From Flavobacterium sp. (GTDB lineage: Bacteria; Bacteroidota; Bacteroidia; Flavobacteriales; Flavobacteriaceae): a stretch of DNA of 43,790 nt. A program made the translations under genes and the position numbers. Below are positions 9,419-16,297 of the stretch, in pieces (within the stretch, counting starts at the first letter, position 1; each line of letters starts with the position of its first letter). Under the pieces are notes generated by a model. That model saw only the letters and a list, made by a program, of their open reading frames with translations, was not told the origin of the DNA and did no database searches. The stretch spans positions 1 to 43,790 of the forward strand of contig JAEUTY010000043.1 of NCBI GenBank assembly GCA_016787805.1, read 5' to 3'.

Positions 9419-9607
9419 TCTTGTTGCTTTTTAAGGTTTATGGCAATAAAATTCCATTTATTTTATTCTACAAAATGAATTATTTTGTTAAGTGTGAGTG
9501 TATTTCTTTTAAGTGCATTGTTTTTTATCATAAATGTATTTATGGGAAAACTCAACCTTTTCAATAATAAAATTCATCAAACCAAATCGCTATTCTTTTA
9601 TAAAGTT

Positions 9608-9615
9608 TATATTTG
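9608..9615 (+). promoter_or_regulatory. Candidate -7 box of the dehydrogenase gene
   Basis: TATATTTG matches the Bacteroidetes TAnnTTTG -7 consensus, 49 bases before the ATG. I found no TTG at the expected distance upstream, so this is half a promoter. Confidence 0.35.
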
Positions 9616-9664
9616 CAAAACAAACTAAACTACTAACAAATACTGATTAATTTCAGAAAGAACA

Positions 9665-10891
9665 ATGAAAGAACTACTAAAAAAATTCGAAAATAAAGAA
9701 CCCGAAATCGTATTTAACTGGAAAGACTCCGAGACAGAGGCAGAAGGCTGGACAGTGATTAATTCCCTACGTGGCGGCGCTGCTGGTGGGGGTACTCGCA
9801 TGCGAAAAGGTCTTGACATGAACGAAGTATTATCACTAGCCAAAACCATGGAAGTGAAGTTCTCAGTTTCGGGCCCTGCGATTGGTGGCGCCAAATCTGG
9901 CATCAACTTTGACCCTAACGATCCTCGAAAAAAAGAAGTGTTACAACGTTGGTACAAAGCCGTTTCGCCTTTATTAAAAAGTTATTACGGAACAGGTGGT
10001 GATTTAAATGTTGATGAAATTCACGAAGTAATTCCGTTTACCGAAGAATGTGGGGTTTGGCACCCACAAGAAGGTGTTTTTAATGGGCATTTCAAACCTA
10101 CAGAAGCCGATAAAATTAATCGTATAGGGCAATTGCGTCAGGGCGTTATCAAAGTAATTGAAAACCCAAAATTCTCACCTGATGTACTTCGCAAATACAC
10201 CATCGCCGACATGATTACAGGCTATGGAGTGGCTGAAGCCGTTCGCCATTATTATAACACCTATGGTGGAGATGTTTCTGGCAAAAAAGCCATCGTACAA
10301 GGATTTGGTAATGTAGGTTCTGCTGCGGCTTTTTATTTAGCCGAAATGGGCGTAAAAATCATCGGAATTATTGATCGTGATGGTGGAGTTATCAATGAAA
10401 ATGGCTATACTTTTGAAGAAATAAGACGTTTGTTTTTAAACAAAGACGGAAATAAATTGGTTGCCGAAAATATGATTCCGTTTGACGAAATCAACCAAAA
10501 AATATGGCATATTGGTGCTGATATATTCACTCCTTGTGCCGCTTCACGATTGGTTACCAAAGAACAACTAGACAATATGATCAACTCTGGTTTGGAAGTT
10601 ATTTCTTGTGGTGCGAATGTTCCGTTTGCCGATAAAGAAATTTTCTTTGGCCCAATTATGGAAGAAACTGACAGCAAAATCAGTTTGATTCCCGATTTTA
10701 TATCGAACTGTGGAATGGCGCGCGTTTTTGCCTATTTCATGGAAAAGAAAGTACAAATGACCGACGAAGCCATTTTTTACGACACCTCTGAAACCATTAA
10801 AAAAGCCATCGAAAAAGCGCACAACAGTAATCCGAATAAAACCAACATCAGTGCTACAGCATTTGAAATAGCATTAAAACAACTCGTATAA
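9665..10891 (+). CDS. Glu/Leu/Phe/Val-type amino acid dehydrogenase
   Basis: 408 residues, the usual size for this family. It catalyses NAD(P)-dependent oxidative deamination of an amino acid (glutamate or a branched-chain one) or the reverse amination, in the cytoplasm. Visible features are the substrate-domain glycine segment GGAAGGGTRMRKG (37-49), GPAIGGAKSGINFDP (70-84) with the catalytic-type Lys77, GGDLNVDE (111-118), and a Rossmann dinucleotide motif VQGFGNVGSAAA (211-222) followed by an acidic strand end IIDRDG. The start follows an AGAAAG ribosome-binding-like stretch. The nhaA start codon directly follows its stop. I cannot settle glutamate versus leucine specificity by eye, so no symbol is given. 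Confidence 0.88.
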   Translation: MKELLKKFENKEPEIVFNWKDSETEAEGWTVINSLRGGAAGGGTRMRKGLDMNEVLSLAKTMEVKFSVSGPAIGGAKSGINFDPNDPRKKEVLQRWYKAVSPLLKSYYGTGGDLNVDEIHEVIPFTEECGVWHPQEGVFNGHFKPTEADKINRIGQLRQGVIKVIENPKFSPDVLRKYTIADMITGYGVAEAVRHYYNTYGGDVSGKKAIVQGFGNVGSAAAFYLAEMGVKIIGIIDRDGGVINENGYTFEEIRRLFLNKDGNKLVAENMIPFDEINQKIWHIGADIFTPCAASRLVTKEQLDNMINSGLEVISCGANVPFADKEIFFGPIMEETDSKISLIPDFISNCGMARVFAYFMEKKVQMTDEAIFYDTSETIKKAIEKAHNSNPNKTNISATAFEIALKQLV

Positions 10892-12043
10892 TTGAAAGTA
10901 ACTCGATTATTTAAATCTTTTTTTGAAAGCGAAAAAGCTGGCGGATTGGTATTAGTAATTTGTACCATTTTCTCTCTTTTGATTGCTAATTCTTCTTTTT
11001 CTGAAGATTACATATCCATGTGGCACTATCAAATGGGAAGTCACAATGCCGAACATTGGATTAACGACGGCTTGATGGCGATTTTCTTTTTGTTGATTGG
11101 CCTCGAATTAGAAAGAGAAATTTATATCGGCGAGTTATCCAAAATCAAAGATGCTATTTTACCCTTGATGGGAGCGTTGGGCGGAATGGCGATTCCAGCG
11201 CTACTCTATTTTGGCTTCAATTCGGGAACCGCAACCCAACATGGCATTGGAATTCCTATGGCGACTGATATTGCTTTTGCCATTGGAATTTTATCATTGT
11301 TAGGGAATAAAGTACCACTTTCGCTAAAAGTTTTCTTGACAGCTCTTGCTGTTATTGACGACTTAGGCGCGATTGTTTTGATTGCACTTTTCTATACCAA
11401 AACCATTTATTTTACCAACTTACTCATTTCATTGGGTATTTTTGCGCTTCTTTTGGTGATGAATCGAATGAAGGTCAATAATTTACTTTTGTACTTGATT
11501 GGTGGCGTTGTAATGTGGTATTTTATGTTGCATTCGGGAGTTCATGCTACAATAACGGGGGTATTATTGGCTTTTGCTATTCCGTTTCAAAATGGACGAC
11601 CCAGCACTATTTCGTATCAATTACAACATTGGTTGCATTATCCTGTAGCGTTTGGTATCATTCCTATTTTTGCTTTGTGCAACACTGCGATTGTAATTGG
11701 AAACGATTGGACCAATAATCTTACCGAACCGTACTCTTTAGGCATCATTTTTGGATTGGCATTAGGGAAACCCATTGGAATTTTATTGTTCTGTTATTTG
11801 GCCGTTAAAATGAAACTCACACAATTGCCAGATGATATCAATTGGCGATCGTTATTAGGAGTTGGTTTTTTGGGCGGAATTGGGTTTACCATGTCGATAT
11901 TTGTAACCTTGTTGGCTTTTGAAGACAAAAACATAATCAATAATGCCAAATTCATGATTTTGATTGCCTCATTACTTTCGGGAATTATGGGTTTTATTTG
12001 GTTAAAAAACACACTGAAAGACAACAAAACAGCCGAAGAATAA
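10892..12043 (+). CDS. nhaA: Na+/H+ antiporter NhaA
   Basis: 383 residues with about 11-12 hydrophobic segments. It exports Na+ in exchange for H+ across the inner membrane. FFESEKAGGLVLVICTIFSL at the N-terminus, MATDIAFAIG (Asp126) and LTALAVIDDLGAIV (Asp156-Asp157) match the ion-binding aspartates of the family. The frame begins with TTG immediately after the dehydrogenase TAA; the preceding in-frame codon is that stop and the next in-frame ATG would remove the conserved N-terminus, so TTG is the only workable start. Expression is probably coupled to the upstream gene. Confidence 0.93.
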   Translation: MKVTRLFKSFFESEKAGGLVLVICTIFSLLIANSSFSEDYISMWHYQMGSHNAEHWINDGLMAIFFLLIGLELEREIYIGELSKIKDAILPLMGALGGMAIPALLYFGFNSGTATQHGIGIPMATDIAFAIGILSLLGNKVPLSLKVFLTALAVIDDLGAIVLIALFYTKTIYFTNLLISLGIFALLLVMNRMKVNNLLLYLIGGVVMWYFMLHSGVHATITGVLLAFAIPFQNGRPSTISYQLQHWLHYPVAFGIIPIFALCNTAIVIGNDWTNNLTEPYSLGIIFGLALGKPIGILLFCYLAVKMKLTQLPDDINWRSLLGVGFLGGIGFTMSIFVTLLAFEDKNIINNAKFMILIASLLSGIMGFIWLKNTLKDNKTAEE

Positions 12044-12086
12044 CAATTTTTACTATCTTTCGACGTTAAAACATAAAACAGAAGCT

Positions 12087-13007
12087 ATGAGTTTAGACAC
12101 TTCTCCTTCCGAAAAAAGAAAATCATTTGTGGTTGCCACATTGATTTATGCCGTTTTAATTGTGATTTTATTTTTCATTCGCTTTTGGCCTCCATCCGAC
12201 GAAGAGTTGGCTATGCTTGCTGGTGGCGGTGGCGGTGGCGGCGTTGAAGTTAATTTTGGCGACACCGATTTTGGCTCTGGAAACGATTACCGAAGCGAAG
12301 AATTGAATGTGAAAGACGTGAGCAAAGTAACTACGTCGAGTAGTGCTGCGCAAGAAGATATTATCGCTGAAGACGATGAGGCCGATGCTACAGATGCTGT
12401 AATTCCGAAGCACGATACGCCTAAAAATCCGAAACCTGTGGTGATTAAAGACCCAAAACCCGTTACACCCGAAAAACCTAAAGTAAACAACAATGCAAAT
12501 GATGCGCTTTCGAGTATTATTAAAGGTTCTAAAAAAGGTGGTGATGGGAATAGTGGTTCTCAAGGCAACCAAGGTTCAGCCAATGGAAGTATCAATTCGA
12601 GTGGCTACGGACAAGGCGGTTCTGGTGGTGGAACAGGTGGCGGAAATGGCCCTGGCAACGGAACAGGAAATGGCCCTGGTTCAGGCTCTGGCAGTGGTGG
12701 CGGAAACGGAAGTGGTCATGGCTTAGGTAATGGTTCGGGTTATGCTTTAACAGGAAGAAAAGCATTGACCAAACCAGCTCCAGCCTACAATTGTAATGAA
12801 GAAGGCGTTGTAGTGGTTCAGATTACTGTGGATAAAAACGGTAATGTAGTAGATGCTAAACCAGGCGCAAGAGGAACTACTAATCCAGCCAGTTGTTTGG
12901 CTACGCAAGCTCGTATTGCTGCTATGAATACGAAATGGAGTTCAAGTCCGGATGGTACTGAAAAGCAAGTTGGCACGATTCGCTACAACTTCAGTTTGAA
13001 AGACTAG
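12087..13007 (+). CDS. TonB-like energy transducer with glycine-rich linker
   Basis: 306 residues. A short cytoplasmic start and one membrane helix (about 14-33, VVATLIYAVLIVILFFIRFW) are followed by a glycine patch, an acidic region and a Pro/Lys stretch (KNPKPVVIKDPKPVTPEKPK). A roughly 70-residue Gly/Ser/Asn linker spans about 148-220, and a C-terminal domain of about 80 residues carries VVVQITVDKNGNVVDAKPG, as in TonB/TolA-type C-terminal domains. It would transmit proton-motive force from an ExbB/ExbD motor to an outer-membrane partner. The exbD and exbB genes lie next to it on the opposite strand, converging on its 3' end. The very Gly-rich linker is unlike the Pro-rich linker of classical TonB, so a TolA-like role is possible. 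Confidence 0.75.
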   Translation: MSLDTSPSEKRKSFVVATLIYAVLIVILFFIRFWPPSDEELAMLAGGGGGGGVEVNFGDTDFGSGNDYRSEELNVKDVSKVTTSSSAAQEDIIAEDDEADATDAVIPKHDTPKNPKPVVIKDPKPVTPEKPKVNNNANDALSSIIKGSKKGGDGNSGSQGNQGSANGSINSSGYGQGGSGGGTGGGNGPGNGTGNGPGSGSGSGGGNGSGHGLGNGSGYALTGRKALTKPAPAYNCNEEGVVVVQITVDKNGNVVDAKPGARGTTNPASCLATQARIAAMNTKWSSSPDGTEKQVGTIRYNFSLKD

Positions 13008-13040
13008 TTCGATTGTTCTAAGAAAATAAAAAACTAATAA

Positions 13041-13160
13041 TCTAGCCCTGATTACTTCGTCAGTTCGCTTCGCTCGTGTGCAGCGGCATCCTTTTATAAA
13101 AAAAGCATCTGCCTAGGCGGATGCTTTTTTTATAAAAGATAGAGCGGAAAGCAGGACGAT
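13041..13160 (-). repeat. Palindromic intergenic repeat (copy C) containing a 46-base near-perfect palindrome
   Basis: Positions 13092-13137 form a palindrome centred on CCTAGG (22 of 23 bases pair). On the minus strand it is framed by CTATCTTTTAT and ATAAAAGGATGCCGCTGC, the same frame as in copy B (43590-43627). The 40-base end at 13041-13080 matches 41541-41580 with only a few differences. The long stem with T-runs on both sides can also end transcription of both converging genes. Confidence 0.8.
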
Positions 13161-13203
13161 AATTCTAAAGAACTACTTTACTTGTGCTTCTAATAATTAA
13201 AAA

Positions 13204-13599
13204 CTACTTCGAATTACTCGTAGCGATGACAAACTTTAATTTGTTCTTTACGCCTATTTGCAACACATCTACTAAATCTTGTACTTGCAAGTTGAATGGA
13301 ATGCGCACCACGACAGTTTGGTCTTTGGCGTCTCCCATTTGGGCTAATAAAGTCGATTCGAGTTGGTCGAAAGACACTTGCTGTTTGTCGACATAAAACC
13401 GTTTGTCTTCGGTAACCGATAAACTGATGAGTTGCTTGTTGGTTTTCTCATTGTTTTTCGATTTGGGAAGCGTCATTTTTATTACGTTCGGATTAGCTAA
13501 TGTTGATATAATCAGGAAAAACAAAAGCAAGAAAAACATAATATCACTGAGCGAAGAAGTAGCTACTTCTGCGTGAAATCGTTTATTTCGTTTTACCAT
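13204..13599 (-). CDS. ExbD/TolR-family biopolymer transport protein
   Basis: 131 residues, normal length. There is one N-terminal membrane helix (about 18-36, LSDIMFFLLLFFLIISTLA) with the family's essential-type Asp at residue 19 near its start, then a periplasmic domain (RFYVDKQQVSFDQLE ... VVVRIPFNLQVQDLVDVL). With the ExbB-like protein encoded just upstream it forms the inner-membrane proton motor that energises TonB/TolA-type transducers. Its start overlaps the exbB-like 3' end by 17 bases, so the two are translationally linked. The TonB-like gene converges from the other side. Confidence 0.9.
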   Translation of the reverse strand: MVKRNKRFHAEVATSSLSDIMFFLLLFFLIISTLANPNVIKMTLPKSKNNEKTNKQLISLSVTEDKRFYVDKQQVSFDQLESTLLAQMGDAKDQTVVVRIPFNLQVQDLVDVLQIGVKNKLKFVIATSNSK

Positions 13600-14296
13600 T
13601 TGGACGTTGAATTATGTTAACAAAATCGAGTACTTGTTTTTGCATGGCGAGTGTAAAACTGTCTATTCTTCCGTTGAATAAGTGGTACGCTGCATAAGCG
13701 ATAATACCCACAACCAAACCAGCTCCAGAACTGATCATTTTTTCGTATAAACCTCCAGAGATATTTCCGATGCTAATGTCTTCGGTTTGCGAAATACTAT
13801 AGAAAATTTTAATTACCCCTGAAATGGTTCCAATAAAACCAAAAGTAGGTGCGATACCAGCGATTAATCCTAATTGACCTAATTTTTTCTCCATTTCACC
13901 TACTTCGATGTTGGCAGCGCGTTCCATATTCGATTCGATTTCGGCAATTGGTCGTCCGATGGTTAGAATTCCTTCGCGCAAAATGTATCCTGTAGCTGTA
14001 TTGCTTCTATCGGCTGCAGAAACTGCCATATCGATATTTCCTGCATTCAAATGATCGCGAATATCACGAATTAAGTTATTGTCAACGGCAGCTCGTCTTT
14101 TGATATAAAGATATCTTTCGATAATGATATAAAAAGTGTAGAACAATAAAAGTGCAATAGGAATTAGAAAAAATCCTCCTTTAAAAATAAAGCCTAGCAC
14201 CGAAATTTCTTCGGCTTTCACGGTGCCTTCAATCATAGTGCCAGCAGCTGCATTGGCAATGGAATCATTTTGGACTTGAAGAAAAAAATTAATCAT
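13583..14296 (-). CDS. MotA/TolQ/ExbB proton channel family protein
   Basis: 237 residues. There is an N-terminal periplasmic stretch and three membrane segments (about 32-55, about 140-165 and about 178-200). The conserved channel region LGLIAGIAPTFGFIGTISGVIKIF contains the family's GxIGTxxGxI-like core. It pairs with the ExbD-like subunit overlapping its 3' end. The start ATG at 14296 is the first in frame. It is probably the first gene of a two-gene operon transcribed away from folC. Confidence 0.9.
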   Translation of the reverse strand: MINFFLQVQNDSIANAAAGTMIEGTVKAEEISVLGFIFKGGFFLIPIALLLFYTFYIIIERYLYIKRRAAVDNNLIRDIRDHLNAGNIDMAVSAADRSNTATGYILREGILTIGRPIAEIESNMERAANIEVGEMEKKLGQLGLIAGIAPTFGFIGTISGVIKIFYSISQTEDISIGNISGGLYEKMISSGAGLVVGIIAYAAYHLFNGRIDSFTLAMQKQVLDFVNIIQRPNGKTK

Positions 14297-14422
14297 ATAA
14301 ATGTGTTTTTTGATTTCGTTTTAAAAATAATCTCAAATTTGCATAAAAATAAATTCTACTACAATAGTAAACTATAAATTTGGGAAAATATTTTGTTTTC
14401 CTTATTTTTTATTAAGAAAGTA

Positions 14423-15643
14423 ATGAACTATTCTGAGACGATCAATTGGCTTTTTCAACAATTACCGATGTACCAAACACAGGGTGCTTCGGCTTACAAA
14501 AAAGATTTGACCAATACTATTCTGTTAGCCAATCACTTAGATAATCCTGAGAAGCATTTGACGTGTATTCATGTAGCGGGAACTAATGGAAAAGGTTCGA
14601 CTTCGCATTTGTTAGCTTCGGTGTTTCAGGAAGCAGGTTATAAAGTAGGTTTGTACACGTCGCCACATTTGAAAGACTTTCGCGAACGCATTAAAATCAA
14701 CGGAAACGAAATTTCGAAACGGTTTATTGTGGATTTTGTAGTTGAGAATAAGCATTTTTTTGAAGCAAATCAATTGAGTTTTTTTGAAATGACGGTGGGA
14801 TTGGCTTTTGATTATTTTAGAAAAGAAAAAACGGATATCAATATCATTGAAGTTGGAATGGGTGGACGATTGGATTCGACCAACATAATCATACCAGAAG
14901 TTTCGGTGATAACAAATATTGGATTCGATCACACGCAATTTTTAGGTGATACGTTGGAAAAAATTGCCTTCGAAAAAGCGGGAATCATCAAACAAAACAG
15001 TCCGGTTGTCATTGGAGAATATACAGCAGAAACCCGAAAAGTATTTGAAGAAAAAGCGAAATCAACACACTCGTCAATTTATTTTGCTTCCGATTTGATT
15101 GATGCAACTTATCCATCGCCTCTTTTGGGTGATTATCAAGTGTACAACAAAAGAACGGTATTGCAAACGCTGAGAGTTGTTCAAGAGCAAAATCGATTCA
15201 AAATTTCGGAAGAACACATTAAAAAAGGATTCCAAAATGTAATTACAAACACAGGATTACAAGGGAGATGGCAACAAATCAATGAAAACCCAAAGGCAAT
15301 TTGCGACACAGCACATAATTCACATGGATTGAAAATAGTTTTGCATCAAATTCAAAAAGAAAAATTCGACCAATTGCACCTGGTTTTGGGTGTAGTAAAC
15401 GATAAAGATTTAGATGAAATTTTGCCTTTGTTCCCCAAAAACGCGCATTATTATTTTTGCAAACCCGAAATTCCTCGAGGTTTGAATGCTGAAACCTTAA
15501 AAGAAAAAGCAGCACAATTCGGGCTTTTGGGAAAAGTATATAATTCTGTTTCAGAAGCTTATAAAAATGCTTTGAAAAACGCATCTGCACAAGACTTTAT
15601 TTACGTGGGCGGAAGCACCTTTGTGGTAGCAGAAATTTTATAA
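14423..15643 (+). CDS. folC: Bifunctional folylpolyglutamate synthase / dihydrofolate synthase
   Basis: 406 residues from the ATG at 14423, which follows an AAGAAAG ribosome-binding-like site; the frame is open ten codons further to a TTG, but those codons (FSLFFIKKV) do not look like family sequence. It adds glutamate to dihydropteroate and folates in the cytoplasm. Visible features are the Mur-ligase-fold P-loop HVAGTNGKGSTSHLL (50-64), GLYTSPHLKDFRERI (76-90), EVGMGGRLDSTN, ITNIGFDHTQFLGDT, and the C-terminal domain with GRWQ, DTAHNSHG and LGVVNDKD. Length and motif order are standard. Confidence 0.93.
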   Translation: MNYSETINWLFQQLPMYQTQGASAYKKDLTNTILLANHLDNPEKHLTCIHVAGTNGKGSTSHLLASVFQEAGYKVGLYTSPHLKDFRERIKINGNEISKRFIVDFVVENKHFFEANQLSFFEMTVGLAFDYFRKEKTDINIIEVGMGGRLDSTNIIIPEVSVITNIGFDHTQFLGDTLEKIAFEKAGIIKQNSPVVIGEYTAETRKVFEEKAKSTHSSIYFASDLIDATYPSPLLGDYQVYNKRTVLQTLRVVQEQNRFKISEEHIKKGFQNVITNTGLQGRWQQINENPKAICDTAHNSHGLKIVLHQIQKEKFDQLHLVLGVVNDKDLDEILPLFPKNAHYYFCKPEIPRGLNAETLKEKAAQFGLLGKVYNSVSEAYKNALKNASAQDFIYVGGSTFVVAEIL

Positions 15644-15659
15644 TTTTTTTTGATTTATG

Positions 15660-15690
15660 TTTGCAGATATAAAAAAGAGTTCTATATTTG
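15660..15690 (+). promoter_or_regulatory. Bacteroidetes-type promoter of the tRNA-Val locus
   Basis: TTTG at 15660-15663, a 19-base spacer, then TATATTTG at 15683-15690 is an exact match to the TTTG-N17-23-TAnnTTTG pattern. Transcription would start near 15697, just upstream of the first tRNA-like copy, and read through to the intact tRNA-Val. Confidence 0.75.
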
Positions 15691-15712
15691 CACTCGCAAT
15701 CAAGCACTAATC

Positions 15713-15790
15713 GGGCGATTAGCTCAGCTGGTTCAGAGCATTCCGATTCCATCGGAAGTGGTCGGGAGTCAGAAGATTAGAAAAAACATT
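15713..15790 (+). pseudogene. Decayed tRNA copy upstream of tRNA-Val
   Basis: The first 29 bases (GGGCGATTAGCTCAGCTGGT onward to GAGCA) are identical to the tRNA-Val at 15792. The anticodon arm is then different (TTCCG-ATTCCAT-CGGAA) and the T arm is absent (GTCGGGAGTCAGAAG with no TTCGA loop). There is no matching 3' acceptor strand. The same altered arm recurs at 16195-16211. Confidence 0.7.
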
Positions 15791-15791
15791 G

Positions 15792-15866
15792 GGGCGATTA
15801 GCTCAGCTGGTTCAGAGCACCTCGTTTACACCGAGGGGGTCGGGGGTTCGAACCCCTCATCGCCCA
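15792..15866 (+). tRNA. tRNA-Val (anticodon TAC)
   Basis: A complete cloverleaf is visible. The acceptor stem GGGCGAT pairs with ATCGCCC. The D arm is GCTC...GAGC. The anticodon stem CCTCG/CGAGG has loop TTTACAC (anticodon TAC). The T arm GGGGG-TTCGAAC-CCCTC is followed by discriminator A. CCA is not encoded. A hairpin terminator follows directly. Confidence 0.95.
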
Positions 15867-15871
15867 CAAGA

Positions 15872-15905
15872 AACTTCAACAGAAATGTTGGAGTTTTTTT
15901 TATTT
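15872..15905 (+). terminator. Terminator after tRNA-Val
   Basis: AACTTCAACA-GAAA-TGTTGGAGTT followed by eight T. It is a strong stem (one G-T pair) with a GAAA tetraloop, six bases after the tRNA. Confidence 0.85.
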
Positions 15906-15922
15906 TAAAAACTATCTACGCC

Positions 15923-16129
15923 ATGGAATTTTTTGTCTACATCCTTTTCAGCACCACTAAAAACCGATATTATGTTGGTTTTACTTCCAATCTTGAAGAT
16001 CGGTTAATTAGTCACAATCAAAAAAGCAAAGGTTTTACTGGAAATGTAAACGATTGGAAAGTGGTTTACACCGAAAACTACGTAACCAAAAAAGAAGCTA
16101 ACAAAAGAGAGCTTCAAATAAAATCTTAG
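15923..16129 (+). pseudogene. Truncated GIY-YIG endonuclease-like gene inside the tRNA locus
   Basis: 68 codons from ATG: MEFFVYILFSTTKNRYYVGF with the (G)IY/YxG-type pair YIL...YYVGFTS, then LEDRLISHNQKSKGFTG and TKKEANKRELQIKS. Small stand-alone GIY-YIG proteins of Bacteroidetes are usually 80-100 residues and continue with a WKSR-type tail. Here TAG (16127-16129) stands where TGG (Trp) is expected. The next codons in the same frame read KSRIKIQELITNND, ending at the TAG at 16172-16174, which lies inside the second tRNA-like copy. The gene therefore looks recently truncated by one nonsense change; a 68-residue product could still be made. No DNA substrate is known. Confidence 0.7.
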
Positions 16130-16168
16130 AAGAGCAGAATAAAAATTCAAGAATTAATCACTAATAAT

Positions 16169-16261
16169 GATTAGCTCAGCTGGTTCAGAGCATTCCGATT
16201 CCATCGGAAGTGGTCGGGGATTCGAACCCTTTTCGATTGCATCGGAACAAGCAATCGCCCA
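16169..16261 (+). pseudogene. Second decayed tRNA copy, downstream of the GIY-YIG gene
   Basis: GATTAGCTCAGCTGGTTCAG onward matches tRNA-Val through the D arm. It has the same TTCCG-ATTCCAT-CGGAA arm as the copy at 15713, a near-normal T loop (GATTCGAACCC), then about 20 inserted bases before AATCGCCCACAAG, the tRNA-Val 3' acceptor end. The 5' end (AATGATTA) cannot pair with that acceptor, so it is not a functional tRNA. Confidence 0.75.
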
Positions 16262-16265
16262 CAAG

Positions 16266-16296
16266 AAACTCCTTAAGAAATTAAGGAGTTTTTTAT
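16266..16296 (+). terminator. Terminator after the second tRNA-like copy
   Basis: AAACTCCTTAA-GAAA-TTAAGGAGTTT followed by TTT. Its position and CACAAGAAACT lead-in match the terminator after tRNA-Val, as expected if tRNA plus terminator were duplicated together. It also lies just past the 3' end of the convergent regulator gene. Confidence 0.8.
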
Positions 16297-16297
16297 T

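Noticed and set aside
12168-12572. Minus-strand frames opposite the TonB-like gene
   Set aside because: They mirror the Gly-rich and Lys/Pro-rich coding regions and have no recognisable protein features.
15713-15780. tRNA-Gly(TCC) suggested by the anticodon-like loop ATTCCAT
   Set aside because: There is no T arm and no 3' acceptor strand, and the body is a copy of tRNA-Val; it is a decayed copy.
15650-15922. Upstream extension of the GIY-YIG frame through the tRNA-Val
   Set aside because: It would translate the tRNA and its promoter; the ATG at 15923 gives the family-like N-terminus.
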